From Aldehydirespirator sp965261105 (GTDB taxonomy: Bacteria > Actinomycetota > Acidimicrobiia > Acidimicrobiales > Aldehydirespiratoraceae): DNA of 64,000 bases. The notes below the pieces were generated by a model. It was not told the origin of the DNA. It was given only the letters and a program-made list of their open reading frames with translations, and searched no databases. The stretch is from contig CBDHCM010000006.1 in assembly GCA_965261105.1 (NCBI GenBank), positions 3,844,001 through 3,908,000 of the forward strand, in the 5' to 3' direction. Every line of letters begins with the position of its first letter. Within the stretch, counting starts at the first letter, position 1. Position numbers and translations under genes: made by a program. This document shows positions 51,255 to 60,653 of the stretch, piece by piece.

Positions 51255-52802
51255 TCAGCCGCCGGCCGCGAGCAGGCCGACCACGGCCGGGTCGGTCACG
51301 TCGAAGATCAGCCCCGGAGCAACCCCGAACAGGACGATCCCCACCAGCAGCGGCAGCCAGGCGATCCACTCGGTGCGGGTCACGTCCACGATCTCGTCGC
51401 TGTCGGCGAATTCCTCCCGGGGCGCTCCCATGGCGGTGCGCTGGAACAGCCACAGGAGGTATCCCGCGGCCAGCACGGTGCCCACCGCGGCCACCACCAT
51501 GAAGGTTCGGAACGTCTCGACCGGCAGGCCCTCCGCCGGCGAGTAGGCCGACAGGATGGCCGGGAACTCGCCCCAGAAGCCGGCCAGGCCGGGCAGCCCC
51601 AGCGATGCCATCGACACGAACCCGAAGATCCAGCCCATCCGGGGGGCCTGGACCAGCAGCCCGCCCAGACGGCCGATCTCCAGCGTGTGATAGCGCTCCT
51701 TCACCGAGCCGGCCAGGAAGAACAGCATCCCGGTGATGATCCCGTGGGCGACCATGCCGAATATGGCCGCGTTGATCCCGAAGTCGGTGAGGGTGGCGAT
51801 GCCGAGCATCACGAAGCCCATGTGGGCCACCGACGAGAACGCGATCAGGCGCTTCATGTCGGTCTGGGCCAGGCACGCCAGCGCGCCGTAGATGATGCCG
51901 ATCACCGCCAACAGGCCGATCCACGGCGCCCACGCCTGCGCGCCCTCCGGAAGCATCGGCACCGCGATGCGCACGAACCCGTAGGTGCCGAGCTTCAACA
52001 GGATGGCGGCCAGGATCACCGACCCCACCGTGGGCGCCTCGGTGTGGGCGTCGGGCAGCCACGTGTGGAACGGGAACATCGGCACCTTCACGCCGAAGCC
52101 GACGAACATGCCCGCGAAGATCCAGATCTGGGTGGCGCCCAGGATGCCCGCGCCGGCCACGTCCGACAGCACCCGCATGTCGAAGGTGCGCAGCGACTCG
52201 CCGGTGGCCGGATCGGTGGACAGGAAGAACAGGGCCAGGAACGACAGCAGCATCAGCGCCGAGCCGAACAGGGTGAACAGGAAGAACTTGATCGAGGCGT
52301 AGCGCCGGTTCTCGCCGCCCCAAACGCCGATCATGAAGAACATCGGCAGCAGCACCACCTCGAAGAACACGAAGAACAGGATCAGGTCCTGGGCCACGAA
52401 CGTTCCGACCATGCCCGTCTCGAGGATGAGCATCAGGATGAAGAACGCCTTGGGGTTGCCCGGCTCGGGTACGTGGTTCCACGAGTAGACCACGCACAGA
52501 GGGATCACCACCAGCGTCAGGGCCATCAGTGGCAGCGAGATGCCGTCGAGGCCGAGGATGTAGCGGCTGTTGATCACCTCGATCCAGCGGGCGTCCACCG
52601 CGTACTGCAGGGAGCCGGCGTCGCCGTAGTCGAAGTCGAGCAGCAGCAGGCCGCCGATCACCATCGCCGCCAGCGACGCCAGCAGCGCCACCTGCTTGTG
52701 GAGCTGCTCTTCGACGGCGGGGATCAGCATCATCGCCAGCGCCCCGGCCAGCGGGACGAAGGTGACGAGGGTCAGGCCCCAATCGTTGAGAAAGTCGGTC
52801 AT
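51255..52802 (-). CDS. nuoM: NADH-quinone oxidoreductase subunit M
   Basis: A 515-residue Mrp-antiporter-like subunit. Diagnostic segments include LILFFVFFEVVLLPMFFMIGVWGG (key Glu), KFFLFTLFGSALMLLS, KVPMFPFHTWLPDAHTEAPTVGSV, KRLIAFSSVAHMGFVMLG and GLAGFWGEFPAIL. It pumps protons with N and L. ATG 52802 has AGGA eight nt upstream. The 68-nt spacer from nuoL contains a second copy of the codons for IVLSL plus stop. Confidence 0.97.
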   Translation of the reverse strand: MTDFLNDWGLTLVTFVPLAGALAMMLIPAVEEQLHKQVALLASLAAMVIGGLLLLDFDYGDAGSLQYAVDARWIEVINSRYILGLDGISLPLMALTLVVIPLCVVYSWNHVPEPGNPKAFFILMLILETGMVGTFVAQDLILFFVFFEVVLLPMFFMIGVWGGENRRYASIKFFLFTLFGSALMLLSFLALFFLSTDPATGESLRTFDMRVLSDVAGAGILGATQIWIFAGMFVGFGVKVPMFPFHTWLPDAHTEAPTVGSVILAAILLKLGTYGFVRIAVPMLPEGAQAWAPWIGLLAVIGIIYGALACLAQTDMKRLIAFSSVAHMGFVMLGIATLTDFGINAAIFGMVAHGIITGMLFFLAGSVKERYHTLEIGRLGGLLVQAPRMGWIFGFVSMASLGLPGLAGFWGEFPAILSAYSPAEGLPVETFRTFMVVAAVGTVLAAGYLLWLFQRTAMGAPREEFADSDEIVDVTRTEWIAWLPLLVGIVLFGVAPGLIFDVTDPAVVGLLAAGG

Positions 52803-52870
52803 ATGTGGTCCTAGAGGCTCCTGGATTCTGCGGGGGGGGTTACAGGGACAGCACGATCTGGGTCACGGGG

Positions 52871-55053
<2,183 letters not shown>

Positions 55054-55057
<4 letters not shown>

Positions 55058-55137
55058 CGCAGCGGACCGCCCGTGAGCGGCAACAGCACCGATGTGGCGG
55101 CCGTGCCTGTCCTGTTGGCGGGGTCGGAGGCGATCAT
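55054..55137 (-). CDS. Junction mini-ORF between nuoK and nuoL
   Basis: A 27-codon ORF beginning 17 nt after the nuoK stop. Its start ATGATCGCCTC matches the nuoL start sequence base for base over 11 nt, and its TGA overlaps the nuoL ATG (CGATGATC). Spacing is 80 nt (remainder 2 modulo 3). The 68 nt between the matching ends have no obvious source. The peptide begins MIASDPANRTG and has no recognised domain. Confidence 0.45.
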
Positions 55138-55154
55138 CTTGCAGAGGCCGCCGG

Positions 55155-55454
55155 TCAGCCCCTGAGCAGATCGGCCTCGGAGAGGTCGATGCTGCGACGG
55201 TTGCGATACATGAGCAGCACGATGGCCAGGCCGATGCCGACTTCGGCCGCGGCCACCGCGATCACGAACAGGGCGAACACCTCGCCGGCCACGTTGTCGC
55301 GGAAGGCCCCGAACGCCACCAGGTTGATGTTGACGGAGTTGAGGATGATCTCCACCGACATCAGGACCATGATCCCGTTGCGCCTGGCCAGCACGCCGTA
55401 CACGCCTATGCAGAACAGCACCGCGGCCAGCAGCAGGAACTGGTTGAGGATCAT
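55155..55454 (-). CDS. nuoK: NADH-quinone oxidoreductase subunit K
   Basis: A 99-residue three-helix membrane subunit (FLLLAAVLFCIGVYGVLARRNGI, MVLMSVEIILNSVNINLVAF with the conserved Glu, FVIAVAAAEVGIGLAIVLLMYR with the second Glu). The ATG at 55454 overlaps the stop of the mini-ORF upstream. Two further copies of the start region precede it, so ribosomes probably reach it by reinitiation along the chain nuoJ, mini-ORF 1, mini-ORF 2, nuoK. Confidence 0.95.
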   Translation of the reverse strand: MILNQFLLLAAVLFCIGVYGVLARRNGIMVLMSVEIILNSVNINLVAFGAFRDNVAGEVFALFVIAVAAAEVGIGLAIVLLMYRNRRSIDLSEADLLRG

Positions 55455-55522
55455 CGCGCCACGACTCCCTGCGCGGTCGACGGCACCCAACTCGCGATCG
55501 TCGGCAACTGGTTGAGGATCAT
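55451..55522 (-). CDS. Junction mini-ORF 2 before nuoK
   Basis: A 23-codon ORF starting MILNQLPTIASW; its ATG overlaps the stop of mini-ORF 1 and its TGA overlaps the nuoK ATG, both as ATGA. It is an exact copy of mini-ORF 1 at the peptide level. Confidence 0.45.
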   Translation of the reverse strand: MILNQLPTIASWVPSTAQGVVAR

Positions 55523-55590
55523 CGCGCCACGACTCCCTGCGCGGTCGACGGCACCCAACTCGCGATCGTCGGCAACTGGTTGAGAATCAT
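55519..55590 (-). CDS. Junction mini-ORF 1 after nuoJ
   Basis: A 23-codon ORF starting 9 nt after the nuoJ stop with the original nuoK leader (GGGGCCAGCG). Its TGA overlaps the start of mini-ORF 2. One synonymous base (ATT for ATC) separates it from the second copy. The 68-nt period (remainder 2 modulo 3) makes this chaining possible. Confidence 0.45.
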   Translation of the reverse strand: MILNQLPTIASWVPSTAQGVVAR

Positions 55591-55599
55591 CGCTGGCCC

Positions 55600-56139
55600 C
55601 TACTCCTTGCGGGCCACGACGATGGCGCCGATCAGGGCGGCCAGCAGCAGCACAGACACCGCCTCGAAGGCCACGATGTACTGGCTGAAGATGGCGTCGG
55701 ACACGGCCTCGAAGCGCTGGGGCTCGTCGATCACCAAGCGGGTGTCGGAGTAGCTGTCGAGCAGGGCGACACCCATCACCACCAAGAGCAGCACAGCTAC
55801 GAGACCGGCCATGAGCCGCTTCTCGCCCGACACCGCTTCGTCGTCGCCCATCGAGGCCTTCGTGAGCATGATCCCGAACAGGAACAGCACGACGATGGCG
55901 CCGATGTAGACGAGCACCTGGGTGACGGCCACGAACTCCGAGCCCAGCAGGATGAACTGGGCCGCCGCGCCGGCCAGCACCAGCACCAGCCACAGCGCGG
56001 CGTGCACGACGTTGCGGGTGGTCACACAGCGAATCGCGGACACGATCATCACCAGCGCGATGGCACCGAAGAAGACGTTCTGCGCCACGAACAGGTCGCC
56101 GCCCGCGGCGCCTGCAGCAAGCATGCCGGCTGCGCTCAC
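55600..56139 (-). CDS. nuoJ: NADH-quinone oxidoreductase subunit J
   Basis: A 179-residue subunit with five helices. FFGAIALVMIVSAIRCVTTRNVVHAALWLVLVLAGAAAQFILLGSEFVAVTQVLVYIGAIVVLFLFGIML-type sequence fits NuoJ, with key residues in ALWL, EFVA, QVLVYIGAIVVLF. GTG 56139 is chosen; it overlaps the TGA of the preceding mini-ORF. An ATG that overlaps the nuoI stop belongs to the mini-ORF and probably marks the original start. Confidence 0.94.
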   Translation of the reverse strand: MSAAGMLAAGAAGGDLFVAQNVFFGAIALVMIVSAIRCVTTRNVVHAALWLVLVLAGAAAQFILLGSEFVAVTQVLVYIGAIVVLFLFGIMLTKASMGDDEAVSGEKRLMAGLVAVLLLVVMGVALLDSYSDTRLVIDEPQRFEAVSDAIFSQYIVAFEAVSVLLLAALIGAIVVARKE

Positions 56140-56189
56140 GTGGGCGGCACCACTGTCGCGTGCCGGGCGGAGCGAGGCACTGCGCTCAT
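56136..56189 (-). CDS. Junction mini-ORF between nuoI and nuoJ
   Basis: A 17-residue ORF (MSAVPRSARHATVVPPT). Its ATG overlaps the nuoI stop (ATGA) and its TGA overlaps the nuoJ GTG (GTGA). The flanking 22-bp sequence CTGCGCTCAYGTGGGCGGCA is present at both ends (56130 and 56180 on the plus strand), so the ORF was made by a 50-bp duplication/insertion. 50 has remainder 2 modulo 3. Its last codons PPT copy the end of nuoI. Confidence 0.48.
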   Translation of the reverse strand: MSAVPRSARHATVVPPT

Positions 56190-56728
56190 GTGGGCGGCAC
56201 CTTGAGCTTCTTGGCCACCGACCCGGCCTCGTAGTCCTCGAAGTCGGGCACGGTCTCCATCCACTCCGTCAGCCGCTCCTTGTCGTGGAGCATGTCCGCG
56301 ATGCGGGGCTCGGAGAACTCGTACTCCGGACTCCAGAACAGCGCCTCGAAGGGGCACACGTCCACGCAGATGCCGCAGAACATGCACAGCGCGTAGTCGA
56401 TGTCGAAGCGGTCGAGAATGTTGACCTGGCGGGGCTTGCCCCCGGCGCGGCGAGGCGGGGCCTTCTCCTTGTGGCCCTCGATGTAGATGCACCAGTCGGG
56501 GCACTCCCGCGCGCACAGCATGCAGGCCGTGCAGTTGCCCTCGTGCAGGGCGATCACGCCGCGGGCCCGGGGCGGCGGCGCCTCCTTGACGTGCGGGTAC
56601 TGCACCGTGGCCGCGCCCTTCGACGGCGCGGGCAGCAGCGTGCGCACTCCCCGCTTGGGGAAGACAGTGCGCACCACGGTGGAGCCAGTCACGACCAACC
56701 CCTTGACGAGGCCCGGTACCAGACCCAT
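56186..56728 (-). CDS. nuoI: NADH-quinone oxidoreductase subunit I
   Basis: A 180-residue peripheral subunit with two [4Fe-4S] motifs, CTACMLCARECP and CMFCGICVDVCPFEAL, that pass electrons to NuoB. ATG 56728 is preceded by GGAGG at 7 nt; it overlaps the mini-ORF stop as TGATG. It is separated from nuoH by about 1.68 kb of unrelated DNA, whereas nuoH-nuoI are normally adjacent. Confidence 0.95.
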   Translation of the reverse strand: MGLVPGLVKGLVVTGSTVVRTVFPKRGVRTLLPAPSKGAATVQYPHVKEAPPPRARGVIALHEGNCTACMLCARECPDWCIYIEGHKEKAPPRRAGGKPRQVNILDRFDIDYALCMFCGICVDVCPFEALFWSPEYEFSEPRIADMLHDKERLTEWMETVPDFEDYEAGSVAKKLKVPPT

Positions 56729-56817
56729 CACACCACCTCCCAGTCCGCCGAATGCACAGACTTGCGTACTTTCCTGGGACTATCCCAGAAAAGTACGATG
56801 ATTCCCGGGAAGGCCAT
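56728..56817 (-). CDS. Junction mini-ORF before nuoI
   Basis: A 29-codon ORF beginning MAFPGIIVLFWD and ending DWEVV. Its start context GGTGGTGTGATGG is repeated exactly 89 nt later at the nuoI start, where its own TGA overlaps the nuoI ATG (TGATG). 89 has remainder 2 modulo 3. It encloses the 33-bp palindrome. The GGAGG that serves nuoI lies inside it. Confidence 0.42.
   Translation of the reverse strand: MAFPGIIVLFWDSPRKVRKSVHSADWEVV
56765..56797. promoter_or_regulatory. 33-bp palindrome upstream of nuoI
   Basis: Arms CGTACTTTCCTGGGA and TCCCAGAAAAGTACG pair with one mismatch around the loop CTA. It is AT-richer than its surroundings and 37 nt upstream of nuoI. It could be an operator for the nuoI-N half of the cluster or an RNA hairpin; it is inside the mini-ORF. 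Confidence 0.6.
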
Positions 56818-57077
56818 CACACCACCACCGCGGACGCGCCGGTCACGACCGGACGCCGACGATGAGGCAGGTGCTCGCTAGCCTCGACACGGGCCGCAAG
56901 CCTACCGACCCTCCGGCGCCGTCCACGACACCGCCGGCCTGCTGTGGCGCGCCCCCGCCGGCCGGGGCGCGGCCGTGTGCCGGTCGGGCCGGTCGCCGCA
57001 ACGTGACCGAGGTACCGCCGGCGACGGCCCGCCACGGTATCAACCCGTTCGTTCCGACGTTCGGCACGATGCCGCCT

Positions 57078-57650
57078 CTAGTCGTTGTCGACATCAATCG
57101 CGACTGCCCGATCCTCACCGCGATAGGCCGTGGTGTCTGACCGCGAAACACGATTCCGTAGACGTGCCGACGGATCGAATAGTTGGGCAGCTCGACCCAT
57201 TTCCTCCTCAAGGCGCGGACCGAACTCAACTCTATACGGCGCACAATAAACAGAGACTGGGTCAACGTCTAATCCCATATCCCCCATGTTCTCGATCGCC
57301 CATTCGACATACGAGCCCATACGATGGTCATCTGTTTCTGTCACCATAATTGCCTCATAAGCCAGATCACGACCACTACACACAGGGCTCGGAGAGAAGT
57401 TCGCCGAACTGCTCCAACCGCGATCTTCTTTCCAAAAGATCCGCCGGCCATCGTTCAGGTCGGCGAACTCCCTCACATCGAACTCCCTCACATCAACGCC
57501 GGGGGAATCGCCAAGTCTAGGAGGTCTGAGTTCGCATAGCGCGCCAAGGGCCTCGACACTCACTCGACGCTCGCTGTCACTTTGCTCGCTGCTACCATGG
57601 GACACAGTACACGTTCTCGATTCTGGACGCCGTCTCTGAAGGGTCGGCAA
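57078..57650 (-). CDS. Hypothetical protein in the nuo island
   Basis: Up to 190 residues; I do not recognise a family. The central and C-terminal part looks like a real soluble protein (RRIFWKEDRGWSS, LAYEAIMVTETDDHRMGSYV, WAIENMGDMGLDVDPVSVYC, EEEMGRAAQLF). GC and codon use are lower than in nuo genes. The start is unsettled: TTG 57650, GTG 57605 or a later GTG. Residues VREFDVREF come from a 15-bp tandem duplication. It is on the same strand as nuo and could be cotranscribed. No signal peptide or membrane helix is seen. Confidence 0.5.
   Translation of the reverse strand: MPTLQRRRPESRTCTVSHGSSEQSDSERRVSVEALGALCELRPPRLGDSPGVDVREFDVREFADLNDGRRIFWKEDRGWSSSANFSPSPVCSGRDLAYEAIMVTETDDHRMGSYVEWAIENMGDMGLDVDPVSVYCAPYRVEFGPRLEEEMGRAAQLFDPSARLRNRVSRSDTTAYRGEDRAVAIDVDND
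57464..57493. repeat. 15-bp tandem duplication
   Basis: CGAACTCCCTCACAT occurs twice in a row inside the hypothetical gene, adding five residues (DVREF) in frame. Confidence 0.95.
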
Positions 57651-57670
57651 GCTCTACCGGTGGTTGCAAG

Positions 57671-57925
57671 TTAGCGCGGCATTGTTGCTAGCGGGGCCTC
57701 GGGTGGACGGAGGTGTCGTCGACCAACTCGGGCTACGCTTCTGAGCCCGGAGAGCATCTCTCGTCCCGATACTTCTACGGTCGCATCATCGTCCACCATT
57801 GACAGCCGCTCAAGAACCTTGACAGCTTCCTCGAGCGATATGACGAGGTTGAGATGCTGGCGAACGCTATCCTGTACGATACGGATTAGGTTGACGTTGT
57901 CGTCATAGGATTCCAGCGTAGGCAT
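57671..57925 (-). CDS. Small hypothetical protein in the nuo island
   Basis: An 84-residue soluble protein (MPTLESYDDNVNLIRIVQDS..., then an Ile/Leu-rich helix LVISLEEAVKVLERLSMVDDD). No recognised family. It starts 21 nt before the hypothetical gene at 57650 in transcription order and overlaps the end of the broken secreted-protein gene. A weak GAGAGA precedes the ATG. Low GC for this genome. Confidence 0.45.
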   Translation of the reverse strand: MPTLESYDDNVNLIRIVQDSVRQHLNLVISLEEAVKVLERLSMVDDDATVEVSGREMLSGLRSVARVGRRHLRPPEAPLATMPR

Positions 57926-58211
57926 ATCTCTCGTTCGCAAAGACGATTACTTGGCGCTTCGGTCATGCCTTGCATCCTAGCAGCACCCAATCCGAAGTAT
58001 ACCGGCTCTACGTCCTGCGCTTCATCAACGACGCCGATGAAGTCTGATGTGATGATAAGTTCCCCGGAATCGAAGGCTTGATCGGAGTCCGCAACTCCCT
58101 GTTCTTCTTCTGCGATGGCTGGTGACGCCGAAACAGCCGCAAAGGTCGCCACTGCAACAGCTACGCCACTGCAACAGCTAGCAGTGCAATGAACGTCTTG
58201 TGACGCTTCAT
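57886..58211 (-). pseudogene. Exported protein gene broken by a 17-bp tandem duplication in its signal peptide
   Basis: ATG 58211 with AAGGA 5 nt upstream begins MKRHKTFIALLAVAVA, a signal peptide that then meets TAG. Removing one copy of the 17-bp duplication restores the frame into VATFAAVSASPAIAEEEQ and an acidic secreted protein ending about residue 102 (SGELIITSDFIGVVDEAQDV, key residues acidic). So this is one recently interrupted gene. The family is unknown. If the duplication reverts easily the gene could phase-switch. Confidence 0.72.
58147..58180. repeat. 17-bp tandem duplication causing a frameshift
   Basis: CGCCACTGCAACAGCTA occurs twice without mismatch. The unit length is not a multiple of 3 and introduces TAG in the signal-peptide reading frame. 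Confidence 0.95.
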
Positions 58212-58295
58212 GATGATCCTTCCACTTGACACGGATCCACTCCGTGTACGGCATCAGGCCTATTACGGTCCGACCGCGGGATGTCTGCCAAATCC

Positions 58296-58344
58296 TGCCA
58301 ATTGCTGCCAGCAGTTGGCACGCGTCTGCCAAACTGCTGGCAGA
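58296..58344. promoter_or_regulatory. Pair of TGCCA-type inverted repeats
   Basis: A 25-bp inverted repeat (TGCCAATTGCTG and CAGCAGTTGGCA, one mismatch) is followed by a perfect 7-bp hairpin TCTGCCA-AACTGC-TGGCAGA. Both share TGCCAA/CTGCTGGCA elements. They lie between nuoH and the broken exported-protein gene; a terminator for nuoA-H or an operator for the island are both possible. Confidence 0.55.
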
Positions 58345-58408
58345 TCTCTGCCCCGGTCCTCATCCGGCGCTGGCCGGTTTGACGGGTGTCGTGGTCAGAA
58401 GGCGACGT

Positions 58409-59440
58409 TCAGACGAGGACTTTGAGCACGCCGGTGACGACGATGTTGGCCAGCGCCAGCGGCACCAGGAACTTCCAGGCCAGGCGCTGCAACTGGTCCT
58501 CGCGGAAGCGGGGGAACGTGAACCGGACCCAGAAGACCAGGAACGTCAGGACCACCACCTTGCCGAACAGCACCAGCGGGCCCAGCACGTTGAGGAGGTT
58601 GTCGGCGGGGTCGAGTCCGGGCACGTACCAGCCGCCGAGGAACAGCACCGCGGCGATGGCCGAGAACACCCCGGCGGTGGCGAACTCGCCGATGAAGAAC
58701 AGCAGGAACCGTATGCCCGAGTACTCGGTCATGTAGCCGGTGACCAGCTCCGACTCGGCCACCGGCATGTCGAAGGGGGTCTGGGTGAGCTCGGCCTGCA
58801 TGGCGATCATGAAGATGGCGAAGCCTGCGAACTGGGTGATGATGAACGGGTTGCCGATGGCCCCCCAGCCGAAGATCTCGCCGTTGGCCTGGACCAGCAC
58901 GATCCCCTGCATGTTCATCGTCTCGGCCTGGATGACCACCCCGACCACCGCCAGCAGCAGCGGCAGCTCATAGGCGATGAGCTGGCCGGTTGCCCGCAGA
59001 CCGCCCAGAAGGGAGTACTTGGAGGCCGAGCCCCAGCCGGCCATGAGGATCCCGATCACCGACACCGAGCTGACGGCCATGGCCAGGTAGATCCCCAGAT
59101 CGTTGGAGATGAACCATGCGTCCGGGCCACCCGGCAGCACCACCAGCAGCAGGAACGTGGAAGTGAGAACCACGAAGGGAGCGGCCTTGAACACGAAGCG
59201 GTCGGCCCGGCGGGGGACGATGTCCTCCTTCTGGAGGAACTTGCCGATCTCGGCCAGGAGCTGCAGCGAGCCGTAGGGACCGGCCTCCATGGGGCCGAGC
59301 CGGCTCTGCATGAAGCTCACCATCTTGAACAGGTGGACGTAGACCAGCGTGCCGGCCACCAGCAGCACCGCCACCAGGCCGGCCACCACCCGGATCGACG
59401 TGACCTGCCAGTACGACAGCTCCGCCAGCGCCGCGATCAT
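58409..59440 (-). CDS. nuoH: NADH-quinone oxidoreductase subunit H
   Basis: A 343-residue membrane subunit that forms the quinone site with NuoB/D. Motifs are RLGPMEAGPYGSLQLLAEIGKFLQKEDIVPRRAD (key residues RxGP, E and KE), LIAYELPLLLAVVGVV, AELTQTPFDMPVAESELVTGYMTEYSGIRF and VRFTFPRFREDQL. The ATG 59440 overlaps the TGA of the preceding mini-ORF (ATGA). It is followed by the island instead of nuoI. Confidence 0.96.
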   Translation of the reverse strand: MIAALAELSYWQVTSIRVVAGLVAVLLVAGTLVYVHLFKMVSFMQSRLGPMEAGPYGSLQLLAEIGKFLQKEDIVPRRADRFVFKAAPFVVLTSTFLLLVVLPGGPDAWFISNDLGIYLAMAVSSVSVIGILMAGWGSASKYSLLGGLRATGQLIAYELPLLLAVVGVVIQAETMNMQGIVLVQANGEIFGWGAIGNPFIITQFAGFAIFMIAMQAELTQTPFDMPVAESELVTGYMTEYSGIRFLLFFIGEFATAGVFSAIAAVLFLGGWYVPGLDPADNLLNVLGPLVLFGKVVVLTFLVFWVRFTFPRFREDQLQRLAWKFLVPLALANIVVTGVLKVLV

Positions 59441-59487
59441 CGGTCGGCCCTCGCAACCGTCTCGAGCTCAGCGCGCCACGCGATCAT
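59437..59487 (-). CDS. Junction mini-ORF between nuoD and nuoH
   Basis: A 16-residue ORF (MIAWRAELETVARADR). Its ATG overlaps the nuoD stop and its TGA overlaps the nuoH ATG, both within the repeated 15-bp CGACCGATGATCGCG. The spacing is 47 nt (remainder 2 modulo 3). Its end ADR mimics nuoD's end DIDR. The duplicated sequence shows that nuoD and nuoH once overlapped directly. Confidence 0.5.
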   Translation of the reverse strand: MIAWRAELETVARADR

Positions 59488-60653
59488 CGGTCGATGTCTC
59501 CGAGGATGAAGTACAGGCTTGCCAGGATCGTGATGATGTCGGGAACGTAGACCCCTTTGAGCAGCCACGGCGTGATCGACACGTTGGAGAACGACGCCGA
59601 GCGGATCTTCACCCGGAACGGGTACAGGCCTCCCTTGGACACCACGTAGTAGCCCATCACGCCCAGGGGGTTCTCCGTCTCCACGAAGGCCTCGCCGGCG
59701 GGCACCTTGATGATGACGGGCACCTTGGCCATGATCGGCCCCGGCGGGATCCCGTCGAGGAGCTGGTCGACGATCTTGGTGGCCTCCCGCGTCTCCTGGA
59801 GGCGCACCCAGAAGCGGGCGAAAGAGTCGCCGTCGGGATGGGTCCAGACCTTCCAGTCGACCTGGTCGTGGACCAGCCCGCAGGGACTGTCGCGGCGCAC
59901 GTCCCAGTCCACTCCCGAGGCCCGGATGTTGGGGCCGGACAGGCCGTAGGACAGCCCGACGTCGGGCGGGATCACGCCGATGCCCCGGGTGCGGGCCTGG
60001 AAGATCTCGTTGCCCTCCACAAGGTCGGTGATCTCGTCGCAGAAGGAGCGGATCTTGCGCATGGCCTGGCGGGTCTCGGCGATCCAGCCCGCGGGCAGAT
60101 CGTCCTTGATGCCGCCGATGCGGTCGAAGTTGGGGTGGAAGCGCCCGCCGGTGGCGGCCTCGATCTGGTTGAGCACATGCTCGCGGTCGCGGAAGGCGAA
60201 GAACACCGGGGTGATGGCGCCCACCTGCACGGCCATGTCGCCCAGGAACAGCGTGATGTTGGCGATGCGGCTCAGCTCGAACAGGACGGTGCGGATCCAC
60301 TGGGCCCGGGGAGGCGCCTCCAACTCCATGAGCCGCTCGGCCGCGAGGATGAAGGGCACCTCGTTGGCGAAGCTTCCCAGCCAGTCGATGCGGTTGATCA
60401 GGGTGGTGACCTGCGGATACGTCCGCACCTCGACCAGCTTCTCGTAGCCGCGGTGCATGTATCCCATGACCGGATCCGCCGACACGACCTGCTCGCCGTC
60501 GAGCTTGGCCACGATGCGCAGCGTCCCGTGGGTGGCCGGATGCTGGGGGCCGATGTTGAGGGTCATGCCCTCGGTCTCTATCTCGAGGTTGACGCGGGCG
60601 TCGGCAGCCTGCGCGGCGATGTAGCTGAGCTGCTGGCGCTCGGTGACGGTCAC
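59484..60653 (-). CDS. nuoD: NADH-quinone oxidoreductase subunit D
   Basis: A 389-residue 49-kDa-type subunit starting at GTG 60653, which overlaps the nuoC stop as GTGA. The quinone-site region MTLNIGPQHPATHGTLRI, the GYMHRGYEKL loop with His, RIDWLGSFANEVPF and the C-terminal LYFILGDIDR are typical. The Arg corresponding to that methylated in NDUFS2 lies near MHRGYEK. An extension upstream in this frame overlaps nuoC and is a shadow. Confidence 0.96.
   Translation of the reverse strand: MTVTERQQLSYIAAQAADARVNLEIETEGMTLNIGPQHPATHGTLRIVAKLDGEQVVSADPVMGYMHRGYEKLVEVRTYPQVTTLINRIDWLGSFANEVPFILAAERLMELEAPPRAQWIRTVLFELSRIANITLFLGDMAVQVGAITPVFFAFRDREHVLNQIEAATGGRFHPNFDRIGGIKDDLPAGWIAETRQAMRKIRSFCDEITDLVEGNEIFQARTRGIGVIPPDVGLSYGLSGPNIRASGVDWDVRRDSPCGLVHDQVDWKVWTHPDGDSFARFWVRLQETREATKIVDQLLDGIPPGPIMAKVPVIIKVPAGEAFVETENPLGVMGYYVVSKGGLYPFRVKIRSASFSNVSITPWLLKGVYVPDIITILASLYFILGDIDR

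Larger units (their letters stand above)
55441..55594. repeat. 68-bp tandem repeat at the nuoJ-nuoK junction
   Basis: Two exact 68-bp units (55441-55508 and 55509-55576) plus a partial third from 55577. Each unit carries a copy of the nuoK start (ATGAT[CT]CTCAACCAGTT on the minus strand) and 50 or so bases unrelated to nuoJ or nuoK. Only the nuoJ-proximal copy follows the native GGGGCC leader. Confidence 0.96.

Noticed and set aside
56843..57265. 140-codon minus-strand ORF in the nuo island
   Set aside because: It overlaps the better supported 57078-57650 gene in a different frame and its upstream part is Arg/Gly-rich low-complexity sequence.
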